In this document: positions 54,395 through 63,843 of the stretch, in pieces
How the letters are laid out: each line of letters opens with the position of its first letter
Numbering within the stretch: position 1 is the first letter of the stretch
Source: an uncultured Eubacteriales bacterium
GTDB lineage: Bacteria; Bacillota; Clostridia; Oscillospirales; Acutalibacteraceae
DNA length: 64,000 nt
Assembly: GCA_900315605.1 (NCBI GenBank)
Contig: OMZU01000007.1
Location: 1 to 64,000 of the forward strand
Direction: 5' to 3'
The notes under the pieces: model-generated
Seen by the model: the letters and a program-made list of their open reading frames with translations, nothing else
Told to the model about the DNA's origin: nothing
Database searches by the model: none
Position numbers and translations under genes: made by a program

Positions 54395-54937
54395 ATGGAA
54401 CAAAGTTTGTATGATGTTGCAGGCAACGCCGCGCGCGAGCTTTGTGAGCTTGCAAAGCTAAAGCAGGGTGATATTATGGTTGTCGGCTGCTCCTCCAGCG
54501 AGGTTGCCGGCGGCACGATCGGCAAAAATTCTAATCTTGAGGTTGCCGCAGAGGTTTTTCGCGGAATTTACGACGCACTTTGCGAAAAAGGCGTTTATCT
54601 CGCCGCGCAGTGCTGCGAGCATCTTAATCGCGCCGTTATAGTTGAGCGCGAGGCGGTTCCCGGATATGAGATCGTAAACGTTGTTCCTCAGCCAAAGGCA
54701 GGCGGATCGTTTGCAACAACAGCATACCGCACCTTTAAAGACCCCGTTGCTCTTGAAGAAATCAAGGCTGACGCAGGGCTTGACATCGGCGGCGTGCTGA
54801 TCGGTATGCAGCTCAAGCGTGTTGCCGTTCCCGTAAGACTGAGCGTTAAGAAAATCGGCGACGCTGTGTTGCTTGCTGCACGCACACGCCCGAAATATAT
54901 CGGCGGCTGCCGTGCTGTTTACGACGATGATCTATAA
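54395..54937 (+). CDS. DUF436/TIGR01440 family protein (YwlG-like)
   Basis: 180 residues. DVAGNAARELCELAKLKQGDI, VVGCSSSEVAGGTIGKNS, YLAAQCCEHLNRAVIVEREA, and VPQPKAGGSFATTAYRTFKDPV. Length and blocks fit the YwlG family, whose function is not settled. GAGGTGA before ATG. It stands alone. Confidence 0.92.
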   Translation: MEQSLYDVAGNAARELCELAKLKQGDIMVVGCSSSEVAGGTIGKNSNLEVAAEVFRGIYDALCEKGVYLAAQCCEHLNRAVIVEREAVPGYEIVNVVPQPKAGGSFATTAYRTFKDPVALEEIKADAGLDIGGVLIGMQLKRVAVPVRLSVKKIGDAVLLAARTRPKYIGGCRAVYDDDL

Positions 54938-55182
54938 AGGCAACGCCGCACTATTCACGGCGCACGCCCCTATATCTGTTTTAATAAAACTATTGCAATA
55001 TTGATACAATCGGGAATAAAGGTGTTTTTAAAATTCTATCTTCCCGACCGAAACTCCACACTAAAAAAGGTGTTGCTTCGCAGCATGGGTAATTAATAAA
55101 AACCAAAAGGTCGGAGCGCATCGTGCGTTTCCGACCTTTGTTTATTAAATTGTTTATTAAATTCCCGGTGCTTTTAATACTC
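54938..55182. repeat. intergenic repeat remnant (TCGGGA module)
   Basis: 55011-55066 carries CAATCGGGAATAAAGG...TCTTCCCGACCGAAACTCC, the first module of the composite repeats; the same CCGACCGAAACTCCACACT end is at 58090-58108. The remainder of the stretch is short hairpin-like sequence; the other modules are absent. Confidence 0.6.
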
Positions 55183-56022
55183 TTATTGCTTGTTGAGCAA
55201 ACGCTTTTTGTACTGTGCCGGAGTGCAGTTATAAACCTTTTTGCACTGCGTTATAAACGACTTGACGTTTGCAAAGCCGTTTTCGATCGCGGCAGAAGAA
55301 ACTGTTGCGTTATCGTTGAGCATATCCTGAATAGCATTTTCGAGGCGAAGATTTGCGAGATATTCCGAAAAGCTCACCTGGGTCACGCTTTTGAAGTATT
55401 TTGAAAAATACGAGGGCGAAAGATTTACAACAGCCGAGATTTCGTCAAGCGGGATCTCGTGCTTGTAGTTCTCATTGATATATGCGATCGCTGTTTTGGC
55501 GTAAGAAAAATCACGCTTTGGCATATTGATCGACGCAGACGCACGTCTGAAGCAGATGCAATTGTTGAGCAAAAGATAATAAAGCTTGTTGATAAAAGCG
55601 ATTTGCAGCAGAGCATTATAATCTTCATTTTCATCAACGGTGTTGAGCTTGTTGAGGATTTTTATGATTTGATCCTTGATTTCGGGAGCAACAGCAGAAT
55701 CAAAGAAAACACTGTCAATAGACTTGCAAAACATTCTCATATATTCAAACGAAAGCTGAATACACAAAAGCTCGCAGCTTGTTCCGCTGACCGGACGAAC
55801 AAGATGAACGTCCTCGCTGTTGAGCATGAGAAAGTCGTGTTCCTCTATGATTTTGATTTCGCCGTTGTGCGAACATTCGCTGCGGCCATTTACAACGTAT
55901 ATTATCTCAGGTTCACGATGCCACTGGAGCTCCGTTTTTTGAGTATCAGACGTCATTTTTAAACGCATGATCGTTGCAGGAATATTCTTGTTGTAATTTA
56001 CAACATCGTATTTGTAATCCAT
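55183..56022 (-). CDS. AraC-type regulator with cupin sensor domain
   Basis: 279 residues from ATG 56022 (a second ATG at 56034 is possible). N-terminal cupin (TELQWHREPEIIYVVNGRSECSHNGE, EEHDFLMLNSEDVHLVRP) as sugar or small-molecule sensor; C-terminal two helix-turn-helix motifs: IPLDEISAVVNLSPSYFSKYFKSVTQVSFSEYL and ATVSSAAIENGFANVKSFITQCKKVYNCTPAQYKKR. Divergent from the next regulator. Target unknown; no sugar-degrading gene is adjacent. Confidence 0.88.
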   Translation of the reverse strand: MDYKYDVVNYNKNIPATIMRLKMTSDTQKTELQWHREPEIIYVVNGRSECSHNGEIKIIEEHDFLMLNSEDVHLVRPVSGTSCELLCIQLSFEYMRMFCKSIDSVFFDSAVAPEIKDQIIKILNKLNTVDENEDYNALLQIAFINKLYYLLLNNCICFRRASASINMPKRDFSYAKTAIAYINENYKHEIPLDEISAVVNLSPSYFSKYFKSVTQVSFSEYLANLRLENAIQDMLNDNATVSSAAIENGFANVKSFITQCKKVYNCTPAQYKKRLLNKQ

Positions 56023-56254
56023 GTATAACCCCATTCCGATTTCGGGATCTTGTTTTGTTCTGACCTTTGCTCTGCTTTTGAAGCCCGAAATCTAATAATA
56101 TGCATTATTTATACTTTTTTGTTTTTTTGTGTATTTTTCTGCAAAATATCACTTGTTGTATTTTTGTTGCGTTTTAATAATTATATATATATTTTTAATA
56201 TTAATCTATGTATAATTGTATGTTTTTTATGTATTTATGTTGTATTGAGGTCTT

Positions 56255-57082
56255 ATGAGTTCTCTTTTTGGAAAAACTTCACCGCAAATTATATGTCATT
56301 CATTTGGCATAAGAAAAAATTGTTCCTATTCAACAACATCACTGAGCACAGGAAACACCTACAATCTCTTTTATGTCATCAGCGGCAAGTGTTGTGCCGA
56401 AGTCAACGGCAAACCTCTGGTGATAAACAAGCGTGAATCCATATGTCTTTATCCGTATTCACAAATCAAGGTTTCCGCAAACAAAGAAGGCAATCTTTCG
56501 TACTGCTGGATCGAGTTCAGCGGCATTAGCGCGGACTATATGCTTGGAGAAACTGCGTTCAGAAAAGACAACATTTGTTCCTGCCCGATCGAAATCCCGG
56601 AGTTTGAAAGGTTTTTTGATATCCCGGAGAGCAGCGACAAAACAATCGGCTGCCAGTACCGCGCCGCAGGAAAGCTGATGGTGCTTTTGTCATATTACGT
56701 TGATTTGTTTCCAAAGGAAGAATCCAAGAGCAACGACTATGTTGACCTCGCGCTGAACTATATTGAAGAAAACTACGCCAATCCGAATTTCAGCGTCAAA
56801 AACCTTGCCGAGTTCGTAAAGATCGACAGAACCTACCTATACAGGCTGTTCAAGGACGAAACCGGCTTGTCGGTGATCGACTATATCAACAGACACAGAA
56901 TATCTCAGGCTGAGTCCATGCTAAGCGATCAGTCCCTTGCGATCAAGGACGTTGCCTATTCGGTCGGATTTTCGGATCAGATGTATTTTTCAAAGGTGTT
57001 CAAAAAGCACACAGGCAAAACCCCCACGGAATACAAGCGTTTGATTGTCGAAAAAGGATCGCACGACCGGTTTGGCGAATAA
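56255..57082 (+). CDS. AraC-type regulator
   Basis: 275 residues, GAGG before ATG. N-terminal AraC_binding-like cupin (NTYNLFYVISGKCCAEVNGKPL, KRESICLYPYSQIKVS). C-terminal domain FSVKNLAEFVKIDRTYLYRLFKDETGLSVIDYI and LAIKDVAYSVGFSDQMYFSKVFKKHTGKTPTEYKR: two complete helix-turn-helix motifs. Shares the shape of the neighbouring regulator without being its close copy. Often such genes control glycoside hydrolases or transporters; the ABC importer at 60.4 kb is a possible but distant target. Confidence 0.88.
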   Translation: MSSLFGKTSPQIICHSFGIRKNCSYSTTSLSTGNTYNLFYVISGKCCAEVNGKPLVINKRESICLYPYSQIKVSANKEGNLSYCWIEFSGISADYMLGETAFRKDNICSCPIEIPEFERFFDIPESSDKTIGCQYRAAGKLMVLLSYYVDLFPKEESKSNDYVDLALNYIEENYANPNFSVKNLAEFVKIDRTYLYRLFKDETGLSVIDYINRHRISQAESMLSDQSLAIKDVAYSVGFSDQMYFSKVFKKHTGKTPTEYKRLIVEKGSHDRFGE

Positions 57083-57212
57083 TTTGATCCGCACCGGACA
57101 TACTAACAGCATTATCTGCACGATCTTCTCGACGACCTACGCTTTGCCGACCGGCGACTTTGCACACCATATTATCGAAAACGGCGATATGCCGAAAATA
57201 TAGGAGGAAAAT

Positions 57213-57749
57213 ATGAATCTAAAAGGCTCAAAAACCGAAAAAAATCTTGAGGCTGCCTTTGCAGGCGAGTCCATGGCGCGCAACAAATACACCTACTATG
57301 CATCAAAAGCAAAGAAGGACGGCTATGTTCAAATTTCCAAAATCTTTGAGGAAACTGCCGCCAACGAAAAGGAGCACGCAAAAATTTGGTTTAAGCTGCT
57401 CAACGACGGCATAGGCTCAACCCCCGAAAACCTGACTGCGGCTGCGTCGGGTGAGAATTACGAATGGACAGACATGTATCCGACCTTTGCAAAGGAAGCC
57501 AGAGAAGAGGGCTTTGACGAAATCGCTGCACTGTTCGAGCAGGTTGCAGAAATCGAAAAGCACCACGAAGAACGCTACAAAAAGCTGCTGCAAAACATTG
57601 AGGGCGGTCTTGTGTTCTCCCGCGACAGCGACATGATTTGGCAGTGCTCAAACTGCGGTCACATCGTGATCGGCAAGCAAGCTCCCGAAATCTGCCCTGT
57701 ATGCTCCCACCCACAAAGCTACTTCGAGCTTGCCGCCCAAAATTTTTAA
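57213..57749 (+). CDS. rubrerythrin
   Basis: Peroxide-reducing protein of anaerobes. 178 residues: diiron domain with [36 protein letters not shown] and [16 protein letters not shown] (Glu and Glu-X-X-His ligands), then a C-terminal rubredoxin domain with two CxxC pairs ([21 protein letters not shown]). AGGAGG before ATG. Stand-alone; such genes are common in anaerobic gut Firmicutes and give oxygen tolerance. Confidence 0.95.
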   Translation: MNLKGSKTEKNLEAAFAGESMARNKYTYYASKAKKDGYVQISKIFEETAANEKEHAKIWFKLLNDGIGSTPENLTAAASGENYEWTDMYPTFAKEAREEGFDEIAALFEQVAEIEKHHEERYKKLLQNIEGGLVFSRDSDMIWQCSNCGHIVIGKQAPEICPVCSHPQSYFELAAQNF

Positions 57750-57755
57750 TTTTTT

Positions 57756-58110
57756 ACGCCGAGCAGAAACAACGGTTTCAAATTAAGCATCGTTTGCCCG
57801 AAAATGCCGACATCTGAAAATCACGTTTTGGGAAACAGATGTTTTAAAAATAATAATCAAAACTTAACCTCAACAATTTGTAGGGGCGACCATTGGTCGC
57901 CTGTGCGCCAAACGTTTATGTTTAATGATGATGTATAGGTGAATAACGGTTCTTAAAAAGACGAATTGATATAAAACGAAAGGTTAGTTCAAAGGCGACC
58001 AATGGTCGCCCCTACGACTTGTTAAGGAAAACTATAACCATAATAATACAGTCGGGAGCAAAGTTTTTTTAATCTTTATTCTATCTGCCCGACCGAAACT
58101 CCACACTCCA
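57756..58110 (-). repeat. modular intergenic repeat, copy C (inverted)
   Basis: Modules, read on the plus strand: ACGCCGAGCAGA...GCCCGAAAATG (57756-57806); CATCTGAAAATCACGTTTTGGG (57811-57832); the 43-bp GGCGACCATTGGTCGCC block (57875-57917), which is the exact reverse complement of 32309-32351; an inverted partner of its core at 57994-58015; then CAGTCGGGA...CTGCCCGACCGAAACT (58050-58099). The order is that of copy A, reversed. It fills the 475 bp between rubrerythrin and the next gene. Confidence 0.75.
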
Positions 58111-58225
58111 CACTCCACACTGATAAAAATGTGCGGTGTTGCATAAACTTATTGTAAAAAATCAGCCCACTCTGAGCTTTCAGGGTGGGCTGAACTGCAT
58201 TTTATCTGAATAATGCTGTCAATAA

Positions 58226-58969
58226 TTACTCGGCATAGCAGAACTGGTATCCGGAATAGTAGGTCACGGTTTTGTTTTCGTCCGAATTGGATACAGGTGC
58301 GACTGTTATAACCCATGCCTCGATACCATCGGGAGTATAGCCCTGCTGAACGTCAAGGATCTCAGCACCTGAGCCTGCCTGAGCCTTGACTGCCGCAACA
58401 GCGTCTGCGCGGTCGATGTAGTTACTGTCGTCTGCGGATGATGAAGCCGAGCTTTCCGCTTTTGAAACCTCGATTGAGCTTTCGTTAGAATAGCAGAACT
58501 GGTAGCCGGAATAATAGGTCACGGTTTTGTTTTCGTCCGAATTGGATACAGGTGCGACTGTGATCACCCACGCCTCGATCCCGTCGGGAGTATATCCCTG
58601 CTGAACATCAAGGATCTCCGCACCCGAGCCTGCCTGAGCCTTGACTGCCGCAACAGCGTCTGCGCGGTCGATATAATTACTGTTGTTGCCGGCGTTGTTA
58701 TCTGCTGCACTGTTGTTGCTGTCGGACGACTCCGCGTTGCCGTCTGCTTGGCTGTTTTCACTCTGAGCGTCGCTGCTCTCGGCGTTGCCTGCGTTCGAGT
58801 TGGCAGCGGTGGTTTTTGCTGCGGTTGTTGCCGCTGCTTTTGTTGTTGACGGAACGGTGGTCGCCGCTTTGTCTTTGTCGCCGTTGCCGCAGCCCGAAAG
58901 CGCGGCGGTTCCGGTAATCACCGCAGCGGCAAGTATAACGGAAACGATCACTTTTCTGTAACTTTTCAT
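58226..58969 (-). CDS. lipoprotein with two identical domains
   Basis: 247 residues; AGGAGG before ATG. Signal peptide with lipobox ALSGC (Cys near 27), a Thr/Ala/Ser/Asn-rich linker to about residue 95, then two copies of a 63-residue unit beginning NYIDRADAVAAVKAQAGSGA and ending YYSGYQFCY, separated by a Ser-rich linker. The two units look identical in protein and nearly so in DNA, with a few silent changes. The unit may be a small beta-alpha domain of PepSY-like size; function unknown. Alone on its strand. Confidence 0.85.
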   Translation of the reverse strand: MKSYRKVIVSVILAAAVITGTAALSGCGNGDKDKAATTVPSTTKAAATTAAKTTAANSNAGNAESSDAQSENSQADGNAESSDSNNSAADNNAGNNSNYIDRADAVAAVKAQAGSGAEILDVQQGYTPDGIEAWVITVAPVSNSDENKTVTYYSGYQFCYSNESSIEVSKAESSASSSADDSNYIDRADAVAAVKAQAGSGAEILDVQQGYTPDGIEAWVITVAPVSNSDENKTVTYYSGYQFCYAE

Positions 58970-59040
58970 ATTAACTCCTCCTAATTATAGTATGTTATTT
59001 TTTACAATATATCAGATTGTATTTTTTCTAAAGTTAAGGT

Positions 59041-59117
59041 CGTAGGGGCGCACCCGTGTGTGCGCCCTATGAAACACCGCACTATACCGAGGGCGCACAC
59101 ATGGGTGCGCCCCTACG
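59041..59117. repeat. long inverted repeat of the GTGTGTGCGCCC family
   Basis: 59041-59068 and 59090-59117 are 28-base arms paired at 27 positions (CGTAGGGGCGCACCC... / ...GGGTGCGCCCCTACG). The same pair forms the second module of copy B at 46269-46346. Confidence 0.85.
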
Positions 59118-59232
59118 CAGCAACGGTTCCCTTAAGTTGTTGACGGTGCGTAAAATATATTTGCAAAAACGTTTTTTTGATAAAAGCCGAAAAAACAATA
59201 ACTGTTTTCTACCGGGAAACTAACGTTACCAT

Positions 59233-60111
59233 TTAGTCAAGCCTATCTTCTCGGCTTAAAAAACTCGACGTAAAAGAAGGATTTTTTACCATTTTGCCGT
59301 TGATGAAGATGTATTCGTCGTCGGTGTTGCCCGAAGCGGCTGCAAGGCGTTCTTCATCAACAGGCTCTGCTTCCGATATAACGTCCACAAAGCTGCCCAC
59401 ATTTTCCTGCATACCCTTTGAAACCATAGAAATTATGATGTAGTTGACTATCAGCGGACACAGCAAAGCCACGAGAGCGACTGCAAACGGGAACAACGCT
59501 CCTTTGGCAAAAACAAGCGCGAAAAATGCGCCTGCGCACACAACAGCCACCATGAGCAGGGTGAGTAGATTCCAAAGTATTTTGCCGAAAACCAGCAGCA
59601 TCGAGTTTTTGTAGATATCCTTTAGCTTCAGCTCGTATGTCACGGACATAAGCGGAACATAAAACAGCATAATCGCCAGCGCAGCCGTAAAGAGAACATA
59701 CAATGTCATAATGTAGCCATATACAATGTCCTTTTGCGCCATTGTGTAGTAGTACATTATCGCAAAGGACGAGCACGCGCAAATCGCGTAGATTATCACG
59801 CCGTGAACGAGAAAGGCTTTTAGGTTGTCCTTGACCGCCCTGAAAAACGTGCTCACCACCGGCACAAAAGCTTTTTCAACTGCATATTTTCTGATGACCA
59901 TAACAAGTCCGGGCAGAAACAAGGTGGCAGGGATCATACCCAAGCCCCACACTAATATATTGTTAAAGCCCGACAAAAACGCAGCGGCGGCAAAGATCGC
60001 TATGCACGCCGCCATCGGCACAGAAAAAAGCAGACCTGCAAGCAAAAGCTGAGGCAGCTTTTTGAAAAAAACAACAAAAGCGCAGGGTGACGCGGCAGAT
60101 TTATTTTTCAT
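59233..60111 (-). CDS. DUF624/YesL-like membrane protein
   Basis: 292 residues with five to six membrane helices (LLLAGLLFSVPMAACIAIFAAAAFL and others). ATG 60111 has AAGGA nine bases upstream, while the in-frame ATG 60120 directly touches it. The C-terminus is soluble and acidic (ISEAEPVDEERLAAASGN). YesL-like genes typically lie beside carbohydrate ABC transporters, as here, where the importer starts 350 bases away on the other strand. Role unknown. Confidence 0.8.
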   Translation of the reverse strand: MKNKSAASPCAFVVFFKKLPQLLLAGLLFSVPMAACIAIFAAAAFLSGFNNILVWGLGMIPATLFLPGLVMVIRKYAVEKAFVPVVSTFFRAVKDNLKAFLVHGVIIYAICACSSFAIMYYYTMAQKDIVYGYIMTLYVLFTAALAIMLFYVPLMSVTYELKLKDIYKNSMLLVFGKILWNLLTLLMVAVVCAGAFFALVFAKGALFPFAVALVALLCPLIVNYIIISMVSKGMQENVGSFVDVISEAEPVDEERLAAASGNTDDEYIFINGKMVKNPSFTSSFLSREDRLD

Positions 60112-60352
60112 TTGATTCATTCCTTTTGCATTCTATATAAAATATCATAACACAAACAGAGTCGGTTTTTCAATATATTATTGATATATGTTTAAATTAC
60201 AAAACTGTATTTTTTATAGAAAATTGACATTATTTTATGCTGAGTGCATAAAAACAGAACCTATAGCACAAAAAATCTGATTAAATTTTTGTTAATATTG
60301 CATAAACTTTAATTCAATAAAGAATTAAAAAGCAAAATATCTAAAATTTTGC

Positions 60353-60381
60353 TTGCAATTTTGTGATTTTAGTGATATAGT
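60353..60381 (+). promoter_or_regulatory. promoter of the sugar ABC importer
   Basis: TTGCAA, 17 bp ending TTTAGTGA, TATAGT. Similar in spacer end to the trpS and aminotransferase promoters. Confidence 0.6.
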
Positions 60382-60458
60382 GAGTATTGGAAGGCATACT
60401 ATGCCCTCGCGCGGTTTCGGTGCAGAAACCGAAAAAATTTTCAGAAAAGGTGATTAAA

Positions 60459-61835
60459 GTGAAAAAAACAGTTATTAAGAGAGCTTCTGCTCTCACACTC
60501 GCCGCTTTGATGGCGGGTTCCGCACTTGCGGGCTGTCAGTCCGGCGGCGGCACATCTTCTGCTGCAGGCGACGCAACTTCAGCTGCATCTCAGACAGAAG
60601 CTCCAAAGGGCAACGCTGCAAACGGCAAGGTTTATTACCTCAACTTTAAGCCGGAGCAGGACGCTGCTTGGCAGAATCTTGCCAAGAAGTTCACAGAGGA
60701 AAAAGGCATCCCCGTAACAGTTAAGACTGCTGCCGAGGGTACATATGAGGAAACTCTTACTGCTGAGATGGACAAGCAGGAAGCTCCCACACTCTTCCAG
60801 GTAAACGGCCCTGTTGGTCTCAAGAACTGGAAAGATTACTGCATGGATCTTACAAACGCTGACATCACAAAGCAGCTCACATCTCAGGACTTCGCACTCA
60901 AGGACGGCGACAAGACTCTTGGTATCGCATACGTTATCGAGAGCTACGGTATTATCTACAACAAGACTCTTCTTCAGAAATATTGCGATTCCGATTTTGC
61001 TACAGTAAAATCAATCGACGAAATCAACAGCTTTGAAAAGCTCAAGACTGTTGCTGACGAGATCCAGGCTAACAAAGACGCTCTCGGCGTAAAGGGTGCG
61101 TTCACATCAGCAGGTATGGACGCTTCTTCTGACTGGAGATTCAAGACTCACCTTGCTAACCTTCCCATCTACTTTGAGTATAAGGACGAAGGAATCGGCA
61201 CAACAGACGCTATCAAGGGCACATATCTTGACAACTACAAGAACATCTGGGATCTCTATATCACAGATTCAACCTGCGACAAGACTGAGCTTGCTTCAAA
61301 GACAGGCACAGACGCAGAGACAGAGTTCATCAACGGCGACGCTATCTTCTTCCAGAACGGAAGCTGGGAATACGGCGCAGTTACAGAGGGCGGACTCAAG
61401 GACGAGGATCTCGGAATGCTCCCGATCTACATCGGCGTAGGCGACGAGGCTAACCAGGGTCTGTGTACAGGTACAGAGAACTATTGGTGTGTAAACAACA
61501 ATGCTTCTGACGACGACAAGGCTGCTACACTCAACTTCATCAACTGGTGTGTAACCAGCGAGGCCGGTACAGCTGCTATGGCAGACGAGATGGGCTTTGT
61601 AATCCCATTCCAGGCTGCTAAGGAATCAACAAACGCATTCGTAAAGATCGACAAGGACCTCACAGCTGCAGGCAAGACTCCTGTATCTTGGAACTTCCCG
61701 ACAATGCCAAGCGAAGACTGGAAGAACGGCGTAGGCACAGCTCTTACACAGTACGCTGCCGGCACAGGCGATTGGGATGCTGTTGTTAAGGCATTTGTAG
61801 ACGGCTGGAAAACAGAGGCTGCAAAGAACGCTTGA
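60459..61835 (+). CDS. sugar ABC transporter, solute-binding lipoprotein
   Basis: 458 residues from GTG 60459 (AAAGGTGA upstream). Signal peptide with lipobox ALAGC (Cys near 25), Ser/Ala linker, then a family 1 (MalE-like) binding protein: GKVYYLNFKPEQDAAWQNLAKKFTEEKGIPVTV, and AIFFQNGSWEYGAV-type late motifs. Presents a carbohydrate to the two permeases encoded downstream. Codon use is strongly biased (ACA, GAC, AAG), as for highly expressed genes. Substrate unknown; alpha-glucan oligosaccharides fit the wider context. Confidence 0.92.
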   Translation: MKKTVIKRASALTLAALMAGSALAGCQSGGGTSSAAGDATSAASQTEAPKGNAANGKVYYLNFKPEQDAAWQNLAKKFTEEKGIPVTVKTAAEGTYEETLTAEMDKQEAPTLFQVNGPVGLKNWKDYCMDLTNADITKQLTSQDFALKDGDKTLGIAYVIESYGIIYNKTLLQKYCDSDFATVKSIDEINSFEKLKTVADEIQANKDALGVKGAFTSAGMDASSDWRFKTHLANLPIYFEYKDEGIGTTDAIKGTYLDNYKNIWDLYITDSTCDKTELASKTGTDAETEFINGDAIFFQNGSWEYGAVTEGGLKDEDLGMLPIYIGVGDEANQGLCTGTENYWCVNNNASDDDKAATLNFINWCVTSEAGTAAMADEMGFVIPFQAAKESTNAFVKIDKDLTAAGKTPVSWNFPTMPSEDWKNGVGTALTQYAAGTGDWDAVVKAFVDGWKTEAAKNA

Positions 61836-61878
61836 TCGTTTAAAAAATAATAACGTAATTTAAACGTTAGTTTATGGA

Positions 61879-61912
61879 GGGGGCGGATTCCGCCCCCTTT
61901 TGTGTTTTTTGG
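61879..61912 (+). terminator. terminator after the binding-protein gene
   Basis: AGGGGGCGGA and TCCGCCCCCT pair, followed by TTTGTGTTTTTT. Placed between binding-protein and permease genes, it explains higher expression of the former. Confidence 0.85.
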
Positions 61913-62097
61913 CAAAACAATATTATTAAAAGATATTTGGGCTGATAGTATTTGAGCCGATAAACACTAAACTCTTAAAGGCAAATATACTTTAGACCCC
62001 GCCGTTGATGTCGTTTTATTATAAAAAATAACGCTTCAAAAGGCGGAGAAAGGTGCCCACCGGCACACGGCACGCGGCACCAAATGAGGGTAACATT

Positions 62098-62973
62098 ATG
62101 TTTAGAAAACCAAGAAGAAAGCTTTATTTTCTAATCTTTGTACTCCCGACCCTTGCGGCGTTTATAATAGGATTTGTATACCCGTTTTTCCACGGAATAT
62201 ACCTTTCCTTTTGCAACTTCAAAACAACCTCAAACGCAACGTTTGTTGGCTTTGACAACTACATTGCAGCATTTCAAAACGAAGGCTTTGTCCGCTCGTT
62301 CTGGTTCACCTGCATGTTCGTTGTCGTGTCAGTCATACTGATAAACCTGATAGCCTTTTTTGTTGCATACGCGCTTACTCTGGGAATCAGGGGGTCGAAC
62401 ATTTTCAGAACGGTATTCTTTGTTCCGAACCTAATCGGAGGTATCATTCTGGGCTATATCTGGCAACAGATATTCAATGCTATTCTAAAAAATTATTCAA
62501 CCAACCTTGAGCTGAACGCAACGTTTGGCTTTTGGGGCTTAATCATACTTATGTGCTGGCAGCAGGCAGGGTACATGATGATAATCTACATTGCAGGCTT
62601 CCAAAGCGTTCCGGCAGATTTGTATGAGGCAGCAAGAATCGACGGAGCAAACAAAAAGCAGGTGCTCTCAAACGTGACCCTGCCGATGATGATGCCGTCG
62701 ATCACTATCTGCACATTCCTTACGCTTACCAACTCCTTTAAGCTGTTCGACCAGAACCTCGCGCTCACCAACGGTGCGCCCGGCGTTGTGTCGGAAAGCG
62801 GAACCATGATATATCAAACCGAAATGATGGCTCTCAACATCTACAAGACCTTCTACTCCAACGCGAACTCGCGCGGTGTGGGACAGGCTGAGGGCGTTAT
62901 CTTCTTCCTGATCGTTGTGGTTATCGCGCTTGCTCAGCTGTTCCTGACAAGAAGAAAAGAGGTGCAGGCATAA
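62098..62973 (+). CDS. sugar ABC transporter permease (MalF-like)
   Basis: 291 residues, six membrane helices. GAGGGT precedes ATG 62098. The EAA loop DLYEAARIDGANKKQVLSNVTLPMMMP near residue 175-200 marks the ATPase contact. Ends one base into the next gene. Pairs with the following permease. Confidence 0.94.
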   Translation: MFRKPRRKLYFLIFVLPTLAAFIIGFVYPFFHGIYLSFCNFKTTSNATFVGFDNYIAAFQNEGFVRSFWFTCMFVVVSVILINLIAFFVAYALTLGIRGSNIFRTVFFVPNLIGGIILGYIWQQIFNAILKNYSTNLELNATFGFWGLIILMCWQQAGYMMIIYIAGFQSVPADLYEAARIDGANKKQVLSNVTLPMMMPSITICTFLTLTNSFKLFDQNLALTNGAPGVVSESGTMIYQTEMMALNIYKTFYSNANSRGVGQAEGVIFFLIVVVIALAQLFLTRRKEVQA

Positions 62974-63842
62974 TGGCTACAAAGGCAAAGGAGCAAAAAC
63001 CCAAAAAGAAACAAACTGTGGGAATGAAGATACTCACCATTTTGTTCACGATCCTGTCGGTGTTCTATGTTGCGCCTGTGTTCATCGTAATTATGAACTC
63101 ATTCAAAACCAACGGCGGCATCAGCGACGGCTTGTTTAATTTTCCGACAGCCGAGACCTTTAACGGACTCAACAGCTATTACACCGGCATGTTCTACGGC
63201 AACTTCCCGTTTTACAAAACTATTCTCACCAGCTTTTTCATCACGATCGGCGGCGTTGCGCTGATACTCTTCTGCACCTCGATGTGCGCATGGTATTTGC
63301 AGCGTTCAAACACGATCGTGTGCAAAATAATCTATTATTTCTGCATTTTCTCGATGGTTGTTCCGTTCCAGATGGTAATGTTTACCCTCTCAAAAACAGC
63401 GGATAACCTTCATCTTAACACTCCGTGGGGTATCCTGATAATTTATCTGGGCTTTGGCGCAGGACTGGCAGTGTTCATGTTCTCAGGCTTTGTAAAGTCT
63501 ATCCCCATAGAGATCGAAGAAGCGGCAGACGTTGACGGAGCCGGTCCGCTAAAGACCTTCTTCGGGATCGTGCTTCCTATCATGAAGCCGACCTTTATCT
63601 CTGTTGCGATCCTGGAAACAATGTGGATTTGGAACGACTATCTGCTTCCATACCTGATCCTCGACAAATCCTACAGAACCATCCCGATCCATATGCAGTA
63701 CCTCAACGGCAGCTATGGTCACACCGACACCAGCGCGATCATGTCGCTGATCGTGCTCAGTATCGTACCGATCATAATCTTCTATTTTGCCTGCCAAAAG
63801 TACATCATAGAAGGTGTAGTTTCCGGCGCAGTAAAAGGCTAA
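62973..63842 (+). CDS. sugar ABC transporter permease (MalG-like)
   Basis: 289 residues, six membrane helices; EAA loop IEIEEAADVDGAGPLKTFFGIVLPIMKP near residue 175. ATG overlaps the stop of the MalF-like gene (TAATG). No ATPase gene follows within the window; in Firmicutes these importers use a shared MsmX-type ATPase encoded elsewhere. Confidence 0.94.
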   Translation: MATKAKEQKPKKKQTVGMKILTILFTILSVFYVAPVFIVIMNSFKTNGGISDGLFNFPTAETFNGLNSYYTGMFYGNFPFYKTILTSFFITIGGVALILFCTSMCAWYLQRSNTIVCKIIYYFCIFSMVVPFQMVMFTLSKTADNLHLNTPWGILIIYLGFGAGLAVFMFSGFVKSIPIEIEEAADVDGAGPLKTFFGIVLPIMKPTFISVAILETMWIWNDYLLPYLILDKSYRTIPIHMQYLNGSYGHTDTSAIMSLIVLSIVPIIIFYFACQKYIIEGVVSGAVKG

Positions 63843-63843
63843 C

